Shown: positions 8,768 to 17,575, counted from the first letter of the stretch. The stretch is 61,977 nt of DNA from Aeromonas aquatica (GCF_000764655.1 NZ_JRGL01000093.1:1-61977), one strand, 5' to 3'. Numbers and translations are program-made. The notes: a model not told the origin generated them from the letters alone.

Positions 8768-10618
8768 ATGACTTCCATTGCCAGGAATTACCTGAACCAG
8801 CTCAACGCCGACTACCTGCGGGTACACAGGCGCAAGGAGGACTTGTTCTGGTCCACCTACATGGGCACCAGCGACGATCAGGCGGGCTTTACCGCCGCCG
8901 AGCAGGCCTACAAGACGTTCTGCGCCAATCCCGCCCGGCTGCCGGTGCTGCGCGAGATGCAGGCTCAGGCCGAAGAGACCGAACTCAAGCGCGGCCTGGC
9001 TGGCTGGGTAGCCTTCTTCGAATGCAACGTGATCGAGGATCCAGCTGCCGCCGCTCTGATGGACGAGCTGGTGGCCGCCGAGGCGGCGCTCTTTGCCCGC
9101 CGTCGGGAGCTCAAGCTCAGCCTGCTGGATGAGCAGGGCCAGACGGTGGTCGGCAGCCTGCCCGCCGCCAGCACGGCGCTGGCCGCCAGTGCGAGCGAGC
9201 CGGTACGTCAGAGCGCCATCGCCATGTTCCATACCCTGGAGCAGTGGGTGGTGGACAACGGCTTCCTCGAGGTGGTGGCGCTTCGCAACCGCTTCGCCCG
9301 CGCCATGGGCTATCGGGACTACTTCGAGTACAAGGTGCGCAAGAACGAGCAGATGAGCCCGGAGCAGCTGTTCGCCGTGCTCGATGATTTCATCGCCCGC
9401 ACCGAGCTGCGCCTGCACCAGAGTCTGGCCGAGTTGAAAGCGGCCAAGGGGGAGGCGGCGCTCCTGCCCCACAACCTGCGCTACAGCGTCAGTGGCGACG
9501 TGACCCGCCAGCTCGATCCCTATGTGCCGTTCGCGCGCGCGCTGAAGGATTGGGTCGAGAGCTTCCGCCGGCTCGGCATCCAGTACCGAGACGCGACCCT
9601 GACCCTGGATCTGCTGACCCGGGAGGGGAAATATGAGAACGGCTTCTGCCACGGCCCTGTGCCGAGTTTCTGGCAGGAGGGTCAGTGGGTGCCCGCCGTG
9701 GTCAACTTCACCAGCCTGGCGGATCCGGCCCAGGTCGGCAGCGGCTGGAGCGGTCTCAACACCCTGTTCCACGAGGGGGGCCATGCGGCGCATTTTGCCA
9801 ACGTCACCGGCAACGCGCCCTGCTTCTCCCAGGAGTTTCCGCCTACCTCCATGGCCTATGCCGAGACCCAGTCCATGTTCTGCGACAGCCTGCTGGACGA
9901 TGCGGACTGGCTCAAGCGCTACGCCAGGAACGCCGCGGGGGAGGAAATTCCTGACGCACTGATCCAGGCCATGCTCGAGGCCCGCCAGCCGTTCCGGGCC
10001 TTCAACGAGCGCCAGATTGCGCTGGTGACCTACTTCGAGCGGGATCTCTACGCCATGGACGAGGCCGAGCGCACCCCGGCCGCCGTGCTGGCGCTGGCCC
10101 GTCGGTGGGAGCGCAAGATCCTGGGGGTGGAGAGCCCCCGCCCGCTGCTGGCCATCCCGCACCTGCTCAATCAGGAATCGGCCTGTGCCTATCACGGCTA
10201 CCTGCTGGCGCTGATGGCGGTGGAGCAGACCCGCGCCTACTTCCTGCGCCGGGACGGCTACCTCACCGACAACCCGCGCATAGGCCCGGATCTCGCCGCC
10301 CACTACTGGGGGCCGGGCAACGGTATGACCCATGATCAGACGCTGCAGAGCCTCACCGGCGAGGGCTTCAGCGCCGGACCCCTGGCCCGGGCGTGCAACC
10401 AGAGCGTGGCCGAAGCCTGGGCGACGGCCACAGCCTGCATGGCGGCCGCGGGCCAGCGACCCCTCGCCGGTGACGGCACCCCGCTCAATGCCAGGATCCG
10501 GGTCGTGCACGGCGCCGAGCTCATCGCCGACAACAGCGAATCCGAGGCGCGCATGCTGGCGGACTTCGAGGCCTGGATCCGCCGCCACTATGGGGCCGAG
10601 TCCGCTGTGGCAGTCTGA
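8768..10618 (+). CDS. M3-family zinc metallopeptidase
   Basis: Cytoplasmic oligopeptidase-like enzyme of the thimet/oligoendopeptidase F superfamily. The start is the ATG at 8768 (MTSIARNYLNQL) after AGAGGGA; an upstream in-frame extension to 8639 has no SD. The 616-aa product carries the zinc motif LFHEGGHAAHF (HExxH, about residues 335-345). The third ligand Glu lies in AYAETQSMFCDS, about 25 residues on, which is the M3 spacing. No signal peptide is visible. It most likely degrades short peptides; the specific substrate is unknown. A strong hairpin follows. Confidence 0.88.
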   Translation: MTSIARNYLNQLNADYLRVHRRKEDLFWSTYMGTSDDQAGFTAAEQAYKTFCANPARLPVLREMQAQAEETELKRGLAGWVAFFECNVIEDPAAAALMDELVAAEAALFARRRELKLSLLDEQGQTVVGSLPAASTALAASASEPVRQSAIAMFHTLEQWVVDNGFLEVVALRNRFARAMGYRDYFEYKVRKNEQMSPEQLFAVLDDFIARTELRLHQSLAELKAAKGEAALLPHNLRYSVSGDVTRQLDPYVPFARALKDWVESFRRLGIQYRDATLTLDLLTREGKYENGFCHGPVPSFWQEGQWVPAVVNFTSLADPAQVGSGWSGLNTLFHEGGHAAHFANVTGNAPCFSQEFPPTSMAYAETQSMFCDSLLDDADWLKRYARNAAGEEIPDALIQAMLEARQPFRAFNERQIALVTYFERDLYAMDEAERTPAAVLALARRWERKILGVESPRPLLAIPHLLNQESACAYHGYLLALMAVEQTRAYFLRRDGYLTDNPRIGPDLAAHYWGPGNGMTHDQTLQSLTGEGFSAGPLARACNQSVAEAWATATACMAAAGQRPLAGDGTPLNARIRVVHGAELIADNSESEARMLADFEAWIRRHYGAESAVAV

Positions 10619-10633
10619 ACCATCCTGCAAACG

Positions 10634-10666
10634 AAGAGCCCTGCCAGTTGGCAGGGCTCTTTCATT
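10634..10666. terminator. Convergent terminator, peptidase/hydrolase-like gene
   Basis: Perfect 11-bp stem AGAGCCCTGCC / GGCAGGGCTCT with an AGTT loop, followed on the plus strand by TTCATTTT. It sits between two convergent genes. Confidence 0.8.
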
Positions 10667-10675
10667 TTGGGGCGC

Positions 10676-12853
10676 TCAGATCTTCAACAGGGTGACGGGC
10701 TTGTCCTTGAGGGCCACCAGCAACTGCCTGCCCGGCAGCTTGTGACCATCGATCTGGATGCTGCTGTTGCCGAAGTTTGCCACCAGCCGGCTGCCGTCGG
10801 AGAAGCGGGTCTCCTGCACCCGCCCCGCCCCGTCCCGCCAGCGGAAGCCCACCAGCGCCTTGTCCCACAGCGCCTCGTGCAGGGGCCCGAACTGGGCGTC
10901 CAGTCTGACCAGCTCAGGCAGGCGGCTGGCGAGGGTGCTGCGGCTCAGGTTGACCAGAGGAGGGGTGTTGTAGAGCAGGCCGAGCAGGGCGCGCTCCTCC
11001 CGGATGGCGGGGAACTTGAGGTTGTCCAGCAGCCAGTGGTGGCTGTTGATCACCGAATCGTGGAACACCGCCTGGTAGAGCGGCAGCCTGTCTGTCGGGT
11101 TGAACACGGTTTTGAGGTAGCGGGGCTTGAGCCGGGCGGGCTGGAAGAAGACCTGGGGCGCCTCGTCTGGCCACCATTTGCCGAGGTAGTAGGGGGACTT
11201 GGGCTGCTTGCGCATGGCGGCGTCGGTCCAGCCGAAGCCCCAGCTCTGGACGCCGTGGGCAAACATCAGGGGCTTGCTGGTGAGGGCGTTGCCGTCTTCC
11301 GAGCCCAGCACCAGCCCGAGCCGCTCCCCGACCCAGCCCATGCGGGCGTTGCGGGCGGCGACCATGGCTGCGCTGCCCTGCTGGTGGGCCGGGCTGTAGT
11401 CACTGGAGGCCATGGCGGTGCCATCGACGTCGAGGAACAGGCTGTTGATGCCGCTGGCCTTGGCCAGCTCGCTCATGCGGCTCTTGGCGTAGGGCAGGGT
11501 ACAGCCGGGGTTGAGATAGACGCCCTCGCCGCCAAAGCCCGGTCTCGGCTTGCCGTCGGCCTCGACGATGGCGCAGCGCTTGCCAAGCTCCGGCGGGATC
11601 TGGGCGGTGAGCCAGCTGTCGTTGCTGCCCGGGGCGATGGCGGTATCGTAGGAGTCATAGCTGCCCACCAGATAGCCGAGGCGCTTGGCGGCGGCGAGGG
11701 CCTGATCCTGCTGCAGGGCCGCCGTCCACTGGGGGGTGCCGAGCCAGAGCTTGCGCAGTCCCGCCTGTTGCAGCGCCTCGAGCACCGGCAGCGACAGTCC
11801 CTGGCCCCAGCGCTCCCGGGTCACCAGCTGCTCGCCGAACTGGCCCTTGACCCACTGCTGGCGCAGGGCCAGCACCTTGCCCTGACTGACGGGGCCCTGC
11901 TGGGCCGGCAGCGGCAGCTGGCGTTCAATCAGCCGGTTGAGGCCCGCCATGATCAGCGTCTGCTGCCACGGCTGGGGACTGGGGGCCGCCAGCGCCTCGC
12001 GCTCCTCGGTGTTGAAGGTTTTGAGCCATTCCGGCTTCTGGATGAGTTTGGCCTGCAGGCCGGGCCAGTCGGTCACGTCCTGCCGGTCCAGCAGGTCATC
12101 CCCCCAGAGATAGAGGTGGCTGGCGCCGATCAGCCGACGGCCCGCCGGGATGCGGGCGAACTTGTCCGCGAGGGACTGCCAGGCTCCCTCGGCCTGCAGC
12201 CATTCCCTGTAGCGGCGCGCCCCGGCCAGCCAGTCATCCCCCACGCTCAGGCGCACTTCCAGCGGCGCGGGATTGAAGTGGTTGAACTCGTGGCTGGCGG
12301 CAAGCTGCAGGCGCCCCCCTTTGCGGCTGAAGCTGAGCTTGTTGTCGTAGGAGCTCTGCAGTATCCAGCTGTAGGTTCGTTTGCCCGCGTCCTGACTCCA
12401 CAGGGGCAGCTTGAGATCATGGTGGGTATCGAGCTCGGTCAGCTCGTCTCCTATGTAGCCGAGCCAGTCGCTGTCACGCACCGAGAAGCGACTGCCCTCA
12501 CCGAACGCCATGGAGAGGTGGGTCTGGTTCTTCGGCAGGCTGTACCAACTGAGCTGGCGAGGGCCGCTGCTGATCAGGGTCAGCAGCAGATCCTCCCCGT
12601 CCAGCCGCACCTCGACCCGGGTCTCCTGGGCCGGCCACTGCCAGCTGGCCTGTTGTTCATCCTGTTGCAGCCGATCGACCTGGCGGGCGCTCTGTCCCGC
12701 GCTGACCTGCACCCCGTTGACCGAGATGGCCAGGGTGTCGGGGTCGATGAGATAGCTCAGGGTCTCGCCTTGCAATTGAAGCGGGGCGGCCAGCGTCTGC
12801 GGTAGCCACAGCAGGGCGGGGAGCAAGAGCAAGAACAGGCGCAGTGGTCGCAT
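10676..12853 (-). CDS. Secreted glycoside-hydrolase-like protein
   Basis: Exported protein of 725 aa with a signal peptide (MRPLRLFLLLLPALLWLPQT, cleavage near LA-AP). The first half looks like a beta-rich domain. The second half resembles a TIM-barrel glycosidase with INSLFLDVDGT and LGLVLGSEDGN, two acidic segments in the positions expected of catalytic carboxylates, and aromatic loops such as GVQSWGFGWTD. A GH101/DUF5696-like fold is my best guess. The substrate is unknown and the family assignment is tentative. It is monocistronic, divergent from the L,D-transpeptidase and convergent with the peptidase gene. Confidence 0.55.
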   Translation of the reverse strand: MRPLRLFLLLLPALLWLPQTLAAPLQLQGETLSYLIDPDTLAISVNGVQVSAGQSARQVDRLQQDEQQASWQWPAQETRVEVRLDGEDLLLTLISSGPRQLSWYSLPKNQTHLSMAFGEGSRFSVRDSDWLGYIGDELTELDTHHDLKLPLWSQDAGKRTYSWILQSSYDNKLSFSRKGGRLQLAASHEFNHFNPAPLEVRLSVGDDWLAGARRYREWLQAEGAWQSLADKFARIPAGRRLIGASHLYLWGDDLLDRQDVTDWPGLQAKLIQKPEWLKTFNTEEREALAAPSPQPWQQTLIMAGLNRLIERQLPLPAQQGPVSQGKVLALRQQWVKGQFGEQLVTRERWGQGLSLPVLEALQQAGLRKLWLGTPQWTAALQQDQALAAAKRLGYLVGSYDSYDTAIAPGSNDSWLTAQIPPELGKRCAIVEADGKPRPGFGGEGVYLNPGCTLPYAKSRMSELAKASGINSLFLDVDGTAMASSDYSPAHQQGSAAMVAARNARMGWVGERLGLVLGSEDGNALTSKPLMFAHGVQSWGFGWTDAAMRKQPKSPYYLGKWWPDEAPQVFFQPARLKPRYLKTVFNPTDRLPLYQAVFHDSVINSHHWLLDNLKFPAIREERALLGLLYNTPPLVNLSRSTLASRLPELVRLDAQFGPLHEALWDKALVGFRWRDGAGRVQETRFSDGSRLVANFGNSSIQIDGHKLPGRQLLVALKDKPVTLLKI

Positions 12854-13132
12854 GAGGCGGGATCCTGGAGGAGGGCAAAGTGGGCATCTTCGCCGATCCT
12901 GATGGTGAGCGCCAGCCGCAGAAATCGGCTATATAACTGTTTCCATTATCAATTGATGGGGCCGGGGTGGAGGGGCTCAATCCCCTTCGTGAGGCTGGCT
13001 TCAGATATGTTTCTCTGGATATATTGAGTATTGATGGCGATCCCATATCATGGCGCTCGCTCGCCACCCGAGAGTGGCGACATTCAGATGATTTGCTAAC
13101 AATAAAGCCCTGAAGGCTTGTCGAGGGATGGA

Positions 13133-13609
13133 ATGAAAGCCGTATTGTTGTGTTTGCTGGGTCTGTGGCCCGCCTTAAGTTTTGCGACCCTGTCTGCGGA
13201 CATGGTGGTGGTCAAGAAGTCGACCTATAGCCTGACCCTGATGAAGGATGGCAAGGAGGTCAAACGCTACTGGATCGCCCTGGGCCCGGCCCCCATGGGA
13301 CACAAGCAGCGGGAAGGGGATCAGCGTACGCCGGAAGGGCGCTACACCCTCGACTACAAGAAGACCAACTCCGGTTATTACAAGGCCATCCACATCAACT
13401 ACCCGAACCTGGACGACATCAAGTCGGCCAACGAGAAGGGAGTCAATCCGGGTGGCATGATCATGATCCATGGTCAGCGTAACGACATCGGCAACCGCCG
13501 TCTGCAGCCGTCCAACTGGACCAATGGCTGCATCGCCATGCTGAACCACGATCTGGATGAGGTGTGGAGCGCCATCGAACCCGGCACCCCCATCGTCATC
13601 GAACCCTGA
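13133..13609 (+). CDS. L,D-transpeptidase (YkuD fold), exported
   Basis: Periplasmic YkuD-domain enzyme of the YafK/DpaA-like group that acts on peptidoglycan cross-links or lipoprotein-peptidoglycan bonds. The start at 13133 follows AGGGA; the TTG further up is less likely. The 158-aa product has a signal peptide (MKAVLLCLLGLWPALSFA). The catalytic set is IMIHG (His113) and TNGCIAM (Cys133). The segment EGDQRTPEGRYTLDY is typical of the family. Whether it makes or breaks cross-links cannot be told from sequence. Confidence 0.88.
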   Translation: MKAVLLCLLGLWPALSFATLSADMVVVKKSTYSLTLMKDGKEVKRYWIALGPAPMGHKQREGDQRTPEGRYTLDYKKTNSGYYKAIHINYPNLDDIKSANEKGVNPGGMIMIHGQRNDIGNRRLQPSNWTNGCIAMLNHDLDEVWSAIEPGTPIVIEP

Positions 13610-13626
13610 TCCTCGAGATCCCCTGC

Positions 13627-13665
13627 TCAGGCCCGTCCCCGCATCGCCATGCAGGGGCGGGCCTG
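13627..13665 (+). terminator. Possible terminator after L,D-transpeptidase gene
   Basis: GC-rich stem CAGGCCCG(T)CCCC / GGGG(C)GGGCCTG with a 13-base loop. There is no clear T-run, so it may be a Rho-dependent or simple mRNA-stabilising hairpin. Confidence 0.45.
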
Positions 13666-13772
13666 TCATCTCCCCTTGCTGTCATTGCGTGAATCGCCTG
13701 ACGACGGCATGGCATCTGGCCAGGTGCTGTGTTAGGTTTTTCCGTTCTCGTTGACAGGACAAGGATGACCTC

Positions 13773-14492
13773 ATGACTTTGCAAACTCGCCCCCAGCAAG
13801 CCGGGGTCGAGAGTACGGGCGCGCTCTGGTGGCGTGCCTCCCTCGATATTCTCCCGCTCTCCGTCTCGGTGATCCCCTGGGGGATCCTGTGTGGCGCCCT
13901 AGCGCTGCAGGTGGGCTTGAGCCCTCTCCAGGCCCAGCTGATGTCGCTGCTGGTCTATGCCGGCGCGGCCCAGCTCTCGGCCACCACCCTGTTCGGCGCG
14001 GGTACGCCGCTGTTGCCCATCGTCGGCTCCACCTTCGTCATCACCTCCCAGCACCTGCTGTACGGCTTCACCTTCCGCCGCGATGTCTTGCCGCTCTCCC
14101 TGCGCTGGCGCGCGAGCCTGGCCTTCTTCCTGACCGACGAGATGTTCGCGGTGGCGCTCAAAGACAGGGAGCGCAGCGGCGCCTTCAATCCCGCCTACGC
14201 GCTGATCGCGGGCTTCGTGTTCTATCTGTTCTGGAATCTTGCGACCCTGCTCGGCATCGCCGCCGGCCAGTACATCGAGGGGCTGGATCACATGGGGCTG
14301 GACTTTGCCATCGCGGCGACCTTCATCGCCATGACGATCCCGGCGATGAAGAACCTGCCCATGGTGGCGGCGACCCTGGTGAGCGGTGGCACGGCCCTGC
14401 TCACCAAGCCGCTGCTGGCGGAGGTCTACATCATCATCTCGGCCCTGGCCGGCATGCTGGTGGGATATGTGCTGCACCGGATGAGGAGGTAA
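13773..14492 (+). CDS. azlC: AzlC branched-chain amino acid exporter subunit
   Basis: Large membrane subunit of the AzlCD (YgaZH-like) exporter for branched-chain amino acids. The 239-aa product shows LDILPLSVSVIPWGILCGAL and VYAGAAQLSATTLFG, typical of AzlC, and five to six membrane helices ending with HRMRR. The start ATG at 13773 has AGGAC upstream; TTG-rich alternatives are weaker. The last 80 bases are the template for two extra tandem copies downstream that separate azlC from azlD. Confidence 0.9.
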   Translation: MTLQTRPQQAGVESTGALWWRASLDILPLSVSVIPWGILCGALALQVGLSPLQAQLMSLLVYAGAAQLSATTLFGAGTPLLPIVGSTFVITSQHLLYGFTFRRDVLPLSLRWRASLAFFLTDEMFAVALKDRERSGAFNPAYALIAGFVFYLFWNLATLLGIAAGQYIEGLDHMGLDFAIAATFIAMTIPAMKNLPMVAATLVSGGTALLTKPLLAEVYIIISALAGMLVGYVLHRMRR

Positions 14493-14494
14493 TC

Positions 14495-14599
14495 ATGAGC
14501 TGGCTGAAGATAGGGCTACTGGCGGAGGTCTACACCATCATTATCTCGGCCCTGGCCGGCATGCTGGTGGGATATGTGCTGCACCGGATGAGGAGGTAA
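14495..14599 (+). CDS. Hybrid AzlD-AzlC membrane micro-ORF, copy 1
   Basis: A 34-codon ORF made by the tandem duplication. It starts with the AzlD N-terminus (MSWLKIGL) and continues into the final AzlC helix (LLAEVYTIIISALAGMLVGY), ending HRMRR. AGGAGG is six bases before the ATG, inside the end of azlC, so translation is plausible. The product would be a single-span membrane peptide with a basic tail. Function is unknown, and it may be a by-product of duplication. Confidence 0.45.
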   Translation: MSWLKIGLLAEVYTIIISALAGMLVGYVLHRMRR

Positions 14600-14601
14600 T
14601 C

Positions 14602-14706
14602 ATGAGCTGGCTGATGATAGGGCTACTGGCGGAGGTCTACACCATCATTATCTCGGCCCTGGCCGGCATGCTGGTGGGCTACCTGCTGCACCGGATGAGG
14701 AGGTAA
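14602..14706 (+). CDS. Hybrid AzlD-AzlC membrane micro-ORF, copy 2
   Basis: Second 34-codon ORF of the same design, beginning MSWLMIGLLAEV and ending LLHRMRR, with AGGAGG correctly spaced. Its stop lies two bases before the real azlD start. It differs from copy 1 by Lys5 to Met and by Val to Leu in the last helix. Both micro-ORFs keep an open frame, so the duplication has not been disabled by stops or frameshifts. Confidence 0.45.
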   Translation: MSWLMIGLLAEVYTIIISALAGMLVGYLLHRMRR

Positions 14707-14708
14707 TC

Positions 14709-15050
14709 ATGAGCTGGCTGATGATAGGGCTGTTGACCCTGATCACCTTCTTCAACCGCTTCGCCTTCTTCTCGCGGCTGACCCGTTATCAACCCGGCGC
14801 CGAGATGGGGGCCTTCCTCAGCTTCTCGGCCCAGTCGGTGCTGACCGCTATCTGGTTGCCCATCGTCTTCAGCTACGAACCTGGCAAGGGGCTGGACTGG
14901 GATCCCGACTATCTGGCGGCGACCCTGCTGGTGACGGCCCTGACCCTGCTGCGGCTGCCGACCCTGCTGGTGGTGGTGGTCGGCATGGGGGGCTTCTTCC
15001 TGCTGCGCTGGCAGGGGGGCCTGCTCGCCCTGCTGCCCTGGCTGGGATAA
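14709..15050 (+). CDS. azlD: AzlD branched-chain amino acid exporter subunit
   Basis: Small membrane subunit that partners AzlC. The 113-aa product begins MSWLMIGLLTLITFFNRFAF and has four hydrophobic segments, the usual AzlD size. AGGAGG lies six bases before the ATG, inside the last repeat copy. Two extra junction copies place it 216 bases after azlC rather than the overlapping or near-overlapping arrangement usual for this pair. Confidence 0.88.
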   Translation: MSWLMIGLLTLITFFNRFAFFSRLTRYQPGAEMGAFLSFSAQSVLTAIWLPIVFSYEPGKGLDWDPDYLAATLLVTALTLLRLPTLLVVVVGMGGFFLLRWQGGLLALLPWLG

Positions 15051-15066
15051 GCCGTGATCGCACGCA

Positions 15067-15093
15067 GCGGATGTTCATTATGGACATCCGCTC
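15067..15093 (+). terminator. Hairpin after azlD
   Basis: Stem AGCGGATGT / ACATCCGCT (9 bp) with a 9-base loop 17 bases after azlD, followed only by CTGTTGTG. It is a weak terminator or an mRNA-stabilising structure. Confidence 0.45.
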
Positions 15094-15130
15094 TGTTGTG
15101 AATGTCACTTCAAATAAGGCCCTGCAAGTG

Positions 15131-15147
15131 TGAGGATTTAGTCCTCA
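15131..15147 (+). promoter_or_regulatory. Inverted repeat upstream of yjjI
   Basis: TGAGGA-TTTAG-TCCTCA is a perfect 6-bp inverted repeat ending 18 bases before the yjjI ATG. It may be an operator or a hairpin near the SD (GGAG, 15156-15159). Its function is inferred from position only. Confidence 0.35.
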
Positions 15148-15165
15148 TCCGCTTCGGAGCCTCCC

Positions 15166-16692
15166 ATGTCCCTCACCGCCACCTGTCAGCGCATAGTGCG
15201 CGACCCTCTGCTCTCGCCGTCCCAAAAAAGCCACGCCCTGGCGCTGGCCGCCGAGAATGCCCTGCCTTACCCCGACCTGCCCACTAGCGTCATCGATGCC
15301 ATGGCGCAGGGGGTGCTGTGCGATATGTTCGAGGGGCACGCCCCCTACAAGCCGCGCTACGTGCTGCCGGATTACCAACGATTCCTGAGTCAGGGATCCC
15401 CCTGGCTGGAGCTGGCGCCACCGCAAGACTTCGACGAGGCGCTGGATGCCTTGCGGATCCTCTATCACCACGTGCCCTCGGTGACCGGCATGCCGGTCTG
15501 GCTGGGGCGGCTGGATCACCTGCTGCTGCCCTTCGTCGGGGCGCTGGACGACGAGAGCCTCCATGGCAAGTTGAGGCGCTTCTGGATCTACCTGGACAGG
15601 GTGCTGCCAGACGCCTTCATGCACGTCAACATAGGGCCGGATGACAACCGACTCTGCCGGCTGATCCTGCGCATCGACGGCGAGCTCAAGCAGGTGGCGC
15701 CGAACCTCAGCCTGTTCCACGACCCCGCCCAAACTCCGGATCCCTTGCTGATGCAGGCGGTACAAAATATCGCCTCGTGCGGCAAACCCCACATCGTCAA
15801 CTATCCGCTGCACAGAGATACCTTCGATGCCCGCGGGTTTGGCATCGTCAGCTGCTATAACGCGCTGCCGCTGGGGGGCGGTGCCAACACCCTGGTACGG
15901 ATCTCCCTCAAGGGGGTGGCCGAGCAGAGTGCCGGCATCGACGACTTCCTGGAGACCTGGTTGCCCCACTATTGCGAGCAGGCCTCCCTGCTCATCGAGG
16001 CCCGTGCCCGCTTCCTGCATCGAGAATCCGGCTTCTTCGACAGCTTCCTGGTGCAGGAGGGACTGATCGAGGAGGGGCGCTTCGTGCCCATGTATGGCAT
16101 CTATGGCATGGCGGAGGCGGTCAATATCCTGATGGACAAGGAAAATCGGCCCGAGCGTTACGGCCGGGACGAGGAGGCGAACCGGCTCGGCTATCGCATC
16201 TCGGCCCAGCTCTCTGGCTATGTGACCAACAGACCCCAACCCCATGCCTGGGGTGGGCGCGCCCTGCTCCATGCCCAGGGCGGGCTGAGCCTGGATCGGG
16301 ACGTGACGCCCGGGGTGCGCATCCCCTATGGGGAGGAGCCGGATCCCGCCAGCCACGTGCTGGCGCTGGCGCCACACCACGGTTTTTACGGCTCCGGCAT
16401 CAGCGAGATCCTGACCCTGGATCCCACCATACGTCAGAACCCCCAGGCCCTGCTCCAGCTGTGCAAGGGGGCCTTCGTCCTCGGCATGCGGGAGTTCAGC
16501 GCCAACGTAGGGGACAGCGATCTGGTGCGGGTGACCGGCTACATGATCCGCAAGAGCGACGTGGCCCGCTTCGCGGCCGAAGGCTCGCGCTTGCAGACCA
16601 CCTGCCTCGGCGCCGAGGCCAGCGAGCTGACCGGCATTCGCCAGCGGGCCCCCAGGGTCATCGGGCGTGAGAGCCGCCTGGGTGAGCGCTGA
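15166..16692 (+). CDS. yjjI: YjjI-family glycyl radical enzyme
   Basis: Oxygen-sensitive glycyl-radical protein of unknown reaction. The 508-aa product is close to E. coli YjjI (516). The C-terminal radical motif is VRVTGYM (Gly near residue 463), equivalent to RVxGY of pyruvate formate-lyase relatives. The active-site Cys is probably the one in GIVSCYNALPLGGG. It overlaps yjjW, which encodes its presumed activase, by 11 bases, so the two are one translationally coupled unit. Expression is expected under anaerobiosis, though no clear FNR box was found just upstream. Confidence 0.9.
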   Translation: MSLTATCQRIVRDPLLSPSQKSHALALAAENALPYPDLPTSVIDAMAQGVLCDMFEGHAPYKPRYVLPDYQRFLSQGSPWLELAPPQDFDEALDALRILYHHVPSVTGMPVWLGRLDHLLLPFVGALDDESLHGKLRRFWIYLDRVLPDAFMHVNIGPDDNRLCRLILRIDGELKQVAPNLSLFHDPAQTPDPLLMQAVQNIASCGKPHIVNYPLHRDTFDARGFGIVSCYNALPLGGGANTLVRISLKGVAEQSAGIDDFLETWLPHYCEQASLLIEARARFLHRESGFFDSFLVQEGLIEEGRFVPMYGIYGMAEAVNILMDKENRPERYGRDEEANRLGYRISAQLSGYVTNRPQPHAWGGRALLHAQGGLSLDRDVTPGVRIPYGEEPDPASHVLALAPHHGFYGSGISEILTLDPTIRQNPQALLQLCKGAFVLGMREFSANVGDSDLVRVTGYMIRKSDVARFAAEGSRLQTTCLGAEASELTGIRQRAPRVIGRESRLGER

Positions 16693-17575
16693 CCCGAGCC
16701 GGCTGCTGACGAGGACCGCCATCGTCAGCAGAATATTACCCTTCTCCTGCGTGGACGGGCCGGGTAATCGTCTGGTGCTCTTCCTGCAGGGGTGTAACTT
16801 TCGCTGTCCCGGTTGCCACAACCAGCACACCATAGGGTTGTGCGATCACTGTGGCGACTGCGTGCCCGCCTGTCCGAGCGGCGCCCTGCGGCTCGAGGAG
16901 GGGCGGGTGAGCTGGCAGGCGGCACTCTGTACCCATTGCGATCGCTGCACCGACCTTTGCCCGCGCCAGGCCAGCCCCAAGACAATGGTCATGTCGGTGG
17001 CAGAGGTGCTGGCGCAGTTGCGCCGCTATGGCCCGCTGCTGAGCGGCATCACCGTCTCCGGCGGGGAGGCCAGCACCCAGCTGCCCTTTGTGATCGCCCT
17101 GTTCACCACCATCAAGGCCGACCCCGGGCTCGCTCGCCTGAGCTGTCTGCTGGACAGCAACGGCTCCCTGGCCCCGGCGGGCTGGCAGCGGCTGCTGCCG
17201 GTGCTGGATGGCGCCATGCTCGATCTCAAGGGGTGGCGGGATCCCGTGCACCGTGCGCTGACCGGCTACGATCGCGAGCGGGTGCTGGCCTCTCTGCAAC
17301 TGCTGGCACGGTGCGGCAAGCTGACGGAACTGCGGCTGCTCCATGTGCCGGGCAGAACAGATTTCGTCGATGTGCGGGGGGAGCTGGACGCCGGTCTCTG
17401 CGCCTTCTTGCGAAGTCTCGGTCCCGTTTCTATCCGCCTCAACGGTTTTCGCCATCACGGGGTACGCGGAGCGGCGCTGAGCTGGCGGGAGGCCGGCATG
17501 GATGAGTTGCAAATGCTGGCCAATGCCCTGATGGCCAAGGGGTTTGGCCCTGTCTCACTGCCCGCCATCGGGTGA
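16682..17575 (+). CDS. yjjW: YjjW glycyl-radical-enzyme activase
   Basis: Radical SAM enzyme that installs the glycyl radical on YjjI. The cluster motif CNFRCPGC (CX3CX2C) sits near the N-terminus. It is followed by two ferredoxin-like 4Fe-4S motifs, CDHCGDCVPACP and CTHCDRCTDLCP, as in other activases, and by ITVSGGEAS for SAM binding. I chose the GTG at 16682 (297 aa), overlapping the yjjI stop; GTG at 16667 is an alternative. The codons before SRILPFSCVDGPG are not conserved in the family, so the exact start is uncertain. Confidence 0.88.
   Translation: MSADPSRLLTRTAIVSRILPFSCVDGPGNRLVLFLQGCNFRCPGCHNQHTIGLCDHCGDCVPACPSGALRLEEGRVSWQAALCTHCDRCTDLCPRQASPKTMVMSVAEVLAQLRRYGPLLSGITVSGGEASTQLPFVIALFTTIKADPGLARLSCLLDSNGSLAPAGWQRLLPVLDGAMLDLKGWRDPVHRALTGYDRERVLASLQLLARCGKLTELRLLHVPGRTDFVDVRGELDAGLCAFLRSLGPVSIRLNGFRHHGVRGAALSWREAGMDELQMLANALMAKGFGPVSLPAIG

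Larger units (their letters stand above)
14415..14731 (+). repeat. Tandem repeat of the azlC/azlD junction (107-bp period)
   Basis: The segment covering the last helix of AzlC, its stop, the AGGAGG SD and the first codons of azlD occurs three times. ATGAGCTGGCTG is at 14495, 14602 and 14709, and CTGGCGGAGGTCTACA is at 14415, 14519 and 14626. Copies differ by point changes (AAG versus ATG as codon 5, GGATATGTG versus GGCTACCTG) and by a 3-base ATT insertion in copies 2 and 3, so they are not an exact assembly artefact. The period is not a multiple of three. Confidence 0.95.

Noticed and set aside
13829..14599. A 256-codon frame overlapping azlC that ends in the repeat
   Set aside because: It is Arg/His/Gly-rich out-of-frame sequence until it enters the micro-ORF; azlC in the other frame is well supported.
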